The notes below the pieces were generated by a model. It searched no databases. It was given only the letters and a program-made list of their open reading frames with translations, and was not told the origin of the DNA. Below, piece by piece: positions 40,801 through 43,513 of a stretch of 43,513 nt of DNA (its first letter is position 1; each line of letters starts with the position of its first letter). Made by a program: the position numbers and the translations under genes. Origin of the DNA: Streptomyces sp. DSM 15324 (lineage in GTDB: Bacteria > Actinomycetota > Actinomycetes > Streptomycetales > Streptomycetaceae); assembly GCF_001514285.1 (NCBI RefSeq), contig NZ_KQ949040.1, forward strand, positions 1 to 43,513, written 5' to 3'.

Positions 40801-40823
40801 ACTGTCTTCGGTGAGGAGTCCCC

Positions 40824-41879
40824 GTGAACATCGGTGAGATCGCCAAGCGGGCCGGTGTCTCGCGGAGCACCGTGTCGTATGCCCTGAGCGGCAAACGCCC
40901 TGTGTCCGAGGACACCCGCCGCACGATCCAGAGAGTCATCGACGAACTGGGCTACCAGCCCAACGCGAGTGCTCGGGCTTTGGCCAACGGCCGGACCAAC
41001 ACCATCGGTCTGGTCTTCCCGCCCGCCGGCAACCACTACACCGGCATGCAGCTGGACTTCATCGGCAGCGTGGTGGAGGCCGCCGCGGCCTACGACTACG
41101 ACGTGCTGCTCTCGCCGAGCGGCGTGGACAGCGACCGTTCGTTCCAGCGGCTGCTGGGCGAGCGGCGGGTCGACGGCGCGATCCTGATGGAGATGCGGCT
41201 TCAGGACGACCGGCTCGACCACCTCACCGCGGTGGGCTTCCCCTCAGTCGCCATCGGCCGCACCGCCAACCCGCAGGGCAGCTGGTGGGTGGGCCTGGAC
41301 CACACGGCGCTGGCGGCGGCCTGCGTACATCACCTGGCCGACCTCGGTCACCGCCGGGTCGCCTTCGTCAACCGTCCCGAGCCGCTTCTGCGGGCGGGGT
41401 ACGAGTCCGCGCACCGCGGTCTGGACGGTTTCACCAAGGCCGCGGCGGAACGCGGACTGACCGTCCGGACGTACTGCTGCGGGGACGACGCGGCCTCGGG
41501 CCAGATCTGTCTGGAGCGGATCCTGCACGACGACCCCGCCACCACGGCCCTGGTCACGCTGAACGAGGCCGCGCTGGGCGGCATCTACCGGGGGCTGGCC
41601 CAGGCCGGCCGTCACGTGCCGCACGACTTCTCCGTCACCGGAGTGGTGGCCAGCAGATGGGCGGAGACGGTGACCCCGCAGCTCACCGCGGCGGACGTAC
41701 CGGCGGAACAGATGGGCCGCCTCGCTGTGGAACTGCTCGTGGAGCGGCTGAACGATCCCGCCGCGCCTGCCCGCCAGCACCTGCTCGCGCCGCCGATCTC
41801 GTTGCGAGCGAGCACCGCGCCCGCCGGCTCCGGGTCCGCCGGCGCCGCCCCCGACCTCGGTGCCCCCGCGCACCCCTGA
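40824..41879 (+). CDS. LacI-family transcriptional repressor of a sugar-uptake operon
   Basis: The protein has 351 residues. An N-terminal helix-turn-helix and hinge helix cover residues 1-60 (NIGEIAKRAGVSRSTVSYAL, RRTIQRVIDELGYQPNASAR, ALANGRTNTIGLVFP). A periplasmic-binding-protein-like sensor domain follows. Start GTG 40824 has GTGAGGAG upstream. Three matching palindromes in and before its leader indicate autoregulation. It is followed by the binding protein and permease of an ABC sugar importer and very probably regulates them; the inducer is likely the imported sugar. Confidence 0.92.
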   Translation: MNIGEIAKRAGVSRSTVSYALSGKRPVSEDTRRTIQRVIDELGYQPNASARALANGRTNTIGLVFPPAGNHYTGMQLDFIGSVVEAAAAYDYDVLLSPSGVDSDRSFQRLLGERRVDGAILMEMRLQDDRLDHLTAVGFPSVAIGRTANPQGSWWVGLDHTALAAACVHHLADLGHRRVAFVNRPEPLLRAGYESAHRGLDGFTKAAAERGLTVRTYCCGDDAASGQICLERILHDDPATTALVTLNEAALGGIYRGLAQAGRHVPHDFSVTGVVASRWAETVTPQLTAADVPAEQMGRLAVELLVERLNDPAAPARQHLLAPPISLRASTAPAGSGSAGAAPDLGAPAHP

Positions 41880-41988
41880 CCATCCTTCCCGCGCGTCCCC
41901 CCCGCACCCCGCACCCCGCACCCCCACCCGATACCGGGCGAAGGCGCGCCTCACCGCGCCGAGCCAGCAGTCCCCGAACCCCGTCTCC

Positions 41989-42029
41989 GGGCACACCTGT
42001 GCCGATCCCAGGGCACACCTGTGCCGATC
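41989..42029. repeat. Tandem direct repeat of a palindrome before the sugar-binding protein
   Basis: GGGCACACCTGTGCCGATC occurs at 41989-42007 and 42011-42029, a 22-base period. Each copy contains the dyad GGCACA-CC-TGTGCC. The second ends 18 bases before the binding-protein start. It may modulate expression of the transporter relative to lacI. Confidence 0.75.
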
Positions 42030-42047
42030 ACTCGTGAGGAACCCGCA

Positions 42048-43292
42048 ATGAACCGAACCGCCAGAAGGCGTCTCACCGCCGCAGTCCTGACCGTCGTCGC
42101 CGTCACCACCGGCGCCACCGCGTGCTCTTCCGCCGCGGGCGGTACCTCCGCGAAGTCCGCGGACGGCAAGACGTACACGATCTGGGACCCGTACCCGCAG
42201 TTCACCAAGGGCTCGGCGTGGGCGAAGCTGCTGGACGGCTGCGGCACCGAGGCCGGTGTGAAGATCAAGCGGACCCCGTTCGACACCAGCGACCTGACGA
42301 ACAAGGCGCTGCTGGCGGCGCAGCAGGGCAACTCCGCGGACATCCTCATCGTCGACAATCCGGTGGTGTCGACGCTGGCCGAGGCGGGCGTGCTGACCTC
42401 TGCCGACGACAACAAGGTGGACACGTCGAAGGTCAGCCCGAACCTGCTCGCGGCCGGCCAGTCGGGCGGGAAGACCTACGGCACGCCGATCGGCGCCAAC
42501 ACCCTCGCCCTCTACTACAACAAGGAGGTCCTGAAGGCGGCCGGGGTGGACATCGCCTCGGTCAAGGACTGGAAGTCGCTGACGGCGGCGCTGGCGAAGG
42601 TCAAGGCGGCGGGGAAGAAGGGCATCACGTTCTCCGCGATCGGTACCGAGGAGGGCAGCTTCCAGTTCCTGCCCTGGTTCTGGGGCTCGGGCGCCCGGCT
42701 GACCGCGCTCGACTCCGACCAGGCAACCTCCGCGCTGTCGCTCTGGAAGGGCTGGCTGGACAAGGGCTACGCCCCCAACTCGGTGATCAACAACACCCAG
42801 ACGACCAGCTGGCAGGAGTTCGCCGGCGGCGACTACGCGTTCAGCGAGAACGGCACCTGGCAGCTCGCCAACGCCGACAAGGCCGGCTTCGACTACGGGG
42901 TCATCCCCGTCCCCGCCTCCACGGGAGGCGCCGCGCAGGCCCCGACGGGCGGTGAGTTCGTCACGATGCCGGTTCAGAAGGACACCGGCCGCTACGCCAC
43001 CTCCCAGAAGCTCGTGTCCTGCCTGACCAACAGCCAGAACCTGCTCGAAACCGACACGACGCTGTCCTACGTGGCCCCCACCACCGAGGTCCAGGACAAG
43101 CAGGTGGCCGCGAACGCCAAGCTGAAGCCGTGGGTGGAGGCGGTCAAGGCGGCCAAGGGCCGTACCAGTGACGACCTGGGCACCAAGTACCCCAAGATCT
43201 CCGAGCAGCTCTGGAAGGCCGTCCAGTCCGCCCTCAGTGGGTCGGCGTCACCGAAGGACGCGCTCGGTTCGGCACAGTCCGCCGTCAAGTAG
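42048..43292 (+). CDS. ABC transporter sugar-binding lipoprotein (SBP family 1)
   Basis: The protein has 414 residues. The signal peptide ends at lipobox ATAC (Cys about 26). The mature protein has the family 1 fold: YTIWDPYPQFTKGSAWAKLL, GNSADILIVDNPVVSTLAEA, YGTPIGANTLALYYNKEVLK, KGITFSAIGTEEGSFQFLPW, and FAGGDYAFSENGTWQLANAD. This family binds mono- and oligosaccharides outside the membrane. ATG 42048 after GTGAGGA is chosen over an upstream in-frame GTG at 42021 inside the repeat. The gene lies downstream of lacI and directly before a permease gene. Confidence 0.92.
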   Translation: MNRTARRRLTAAVLTVVAVTTGATACSSAAGGTSAKSADGKTYTIWDPYPQFTKGSAWAKLLDGCGTEAGVKIKRTPFDTSDLTNKALLAAQQGNSADILIVDNPVVSTLAEAGVLTSADDNKVDTSKVSPNLLAAGQSGGKTYGTPIGANTLALYYNKEVLKAAGVDIASVKDWKSLTAALAKVKAAGKKGITFSAIGTEEGSFQFLPWFWGSGARLTALDSDQATSALSLWKGWLDKGYAPNSVINNTQTTSWQEFAGGDYAFSENGTWQLANADKAGFDYGVIPVPASTGGAAQAPTGGEFVTMPVQKDTGRYATSQKLVSCLTNSQNLLETDTTLSYVAPTTEVQDKQVAANAKLKPWVEAVKAAKGRTSDDLGTKYPKISEQLWKAVQSALSGSASPKDALGSAQSAVK

Positions 43293-43312
43293 TCGAGGAC
43301 TCCGGCCAGCCG

Positions 43313-43513
43313 ATGAAAGCCTCGACACAGGTGCCGGACCGCCGGCCGGTGCGGAACCGGAACGGGGCGGCGACCGCCGCCCCGCCCCCGGCCCGCACCA
43401 CGACCCGGCGGCGTCCCACCTCCCAGCAGTGGATCGCCTGGGCCTTCCTGGCCCCGGTGACCCTCTACCTCGCCCTCTTCTACGCCTATCCGCTCTACCG
43501 CAACCTCGACCTG
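43313..43513 (+). CDS. ABC sugar transporter permease, 5' end only
   Basis: Sixty-seven codons are visible before the window ends. A long basic, Pro/Arg-rich N-terminal tail is followed by WIAWAFLAPVTLYLALFYAY and PLYRN, which is the first membrane helix of MalF/UgpA-type permeases. It begins 20 bases after the binding-protein stop and is the expected membrane partner. The rest lies outside the window. Confidence 0.8.
   Translation, partial: MKASTQVPDRRPVRNRNGAATAAPPPARTTTRRRPTSQQWIAWAFLAPVTLYLALFYAYPLYRNLDL

Overview
The window is high-GC actinobacterial DNA, almost certainly from a Streptomyces chromosome. The evidence is the very high third-position GC of most genes, frequent GTG starts, GntR, TetR and LacI regulators typical of the genus, an RsbW-like anti-sigma ATPase, actinobacterial integrative and conjugative element (AICE) transfer genes, and a lactose-type sugar ABC operon. 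No replication origin, rRNA or CRISPR array is visible. Most of the first 26 kb is accessory DNA gathered around one tRNA gene; the rest is ordinary chromosome with decayed patches.

Layout. (1) 1-7530: an AICE-like block with an FtsK/TraB-type ATPase interrupted by an in-frame amber codon, a small partner protein, a divergent KorSA-like GntR repressor, a 176-bp long inverted repeat, an anti-sigma-type ATPase, an HTH-TPR regulator preceded by two palindromic operators, a membrane protein and an APH-type phosphotransferase. It abuts a phosphoribosyltransferase gene that has lost its 3' half. (2) 7753-8928: core genes (dcd, a small zinc-ribbon-like protein) and tRNA-Gly(CCC). (3) 8929-17658: a degraded AICE between two identical 48-bp copies of the tRNA 3' end. 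It holds an integrase remnant, a DUF2637 membrane protein fused to it by deletion, a second FtsK/TraB ATPase, a broken IS110 element, a low-GC Ser/Thr kinase, a membrane protein and a Nudix hydrolase. (4) 17659-18826: a 1.17-kb unit between the second and third copies whose only genes are a HigB/HigA-type toxin-antitoxin pair. (5) 18827 to about 25870: probably a third integrated element, with decayed arsC and arsM, a TetR regulator with palindromic operators and a tight four-gene operon for cleavage and ring opening of a resorcinol-type aromatic. It ends in a third copy of the repeat that lies beside the att sites, without the att core.

(6) 26-37 kb: membrane proteins, a secreted ricin-type lectin followed by eight 14-bp tandem repeats, a winged-helix regulator with a membrane partner, a frameshifted MpaB-like gene, and a locus with a TetR regulator and gamma-glutamyltransferase divergent from a polar amino-acid ABC importer. 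(7) 37-40.5 kb: a small MerR regulator, a double SnoaL-like lipoprotein and decayed fragments (TnpB 3' end, histidine kinase). (8) 40.7-43.5 kb: a LacI regulator with three perfect CGAACCGGTTCG operators, a sugar-binding lipoprotein and the start of its permease, cut by the window edge.

How the genes fit together: the tRNA-Gly 3' end has been used repeatedly as an attachment site, giving a tandem array in which integrase, replication and transfer functions are eroding while cargo (toxin-antitoxin, kinase, Nudix, aromatic catabolism) is still intact. The aromatic operon is the best candidate for undescribed biochemistry: it pairs a C-C hydrolase of the dihydroxypseudooxynicotine-hydrolase type with hydroxyquinol-pathway enzymes, which suggests an acyl-resorcinol-like substrate. 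All function calls rest on motif and family recognition by eye; no database search was run.
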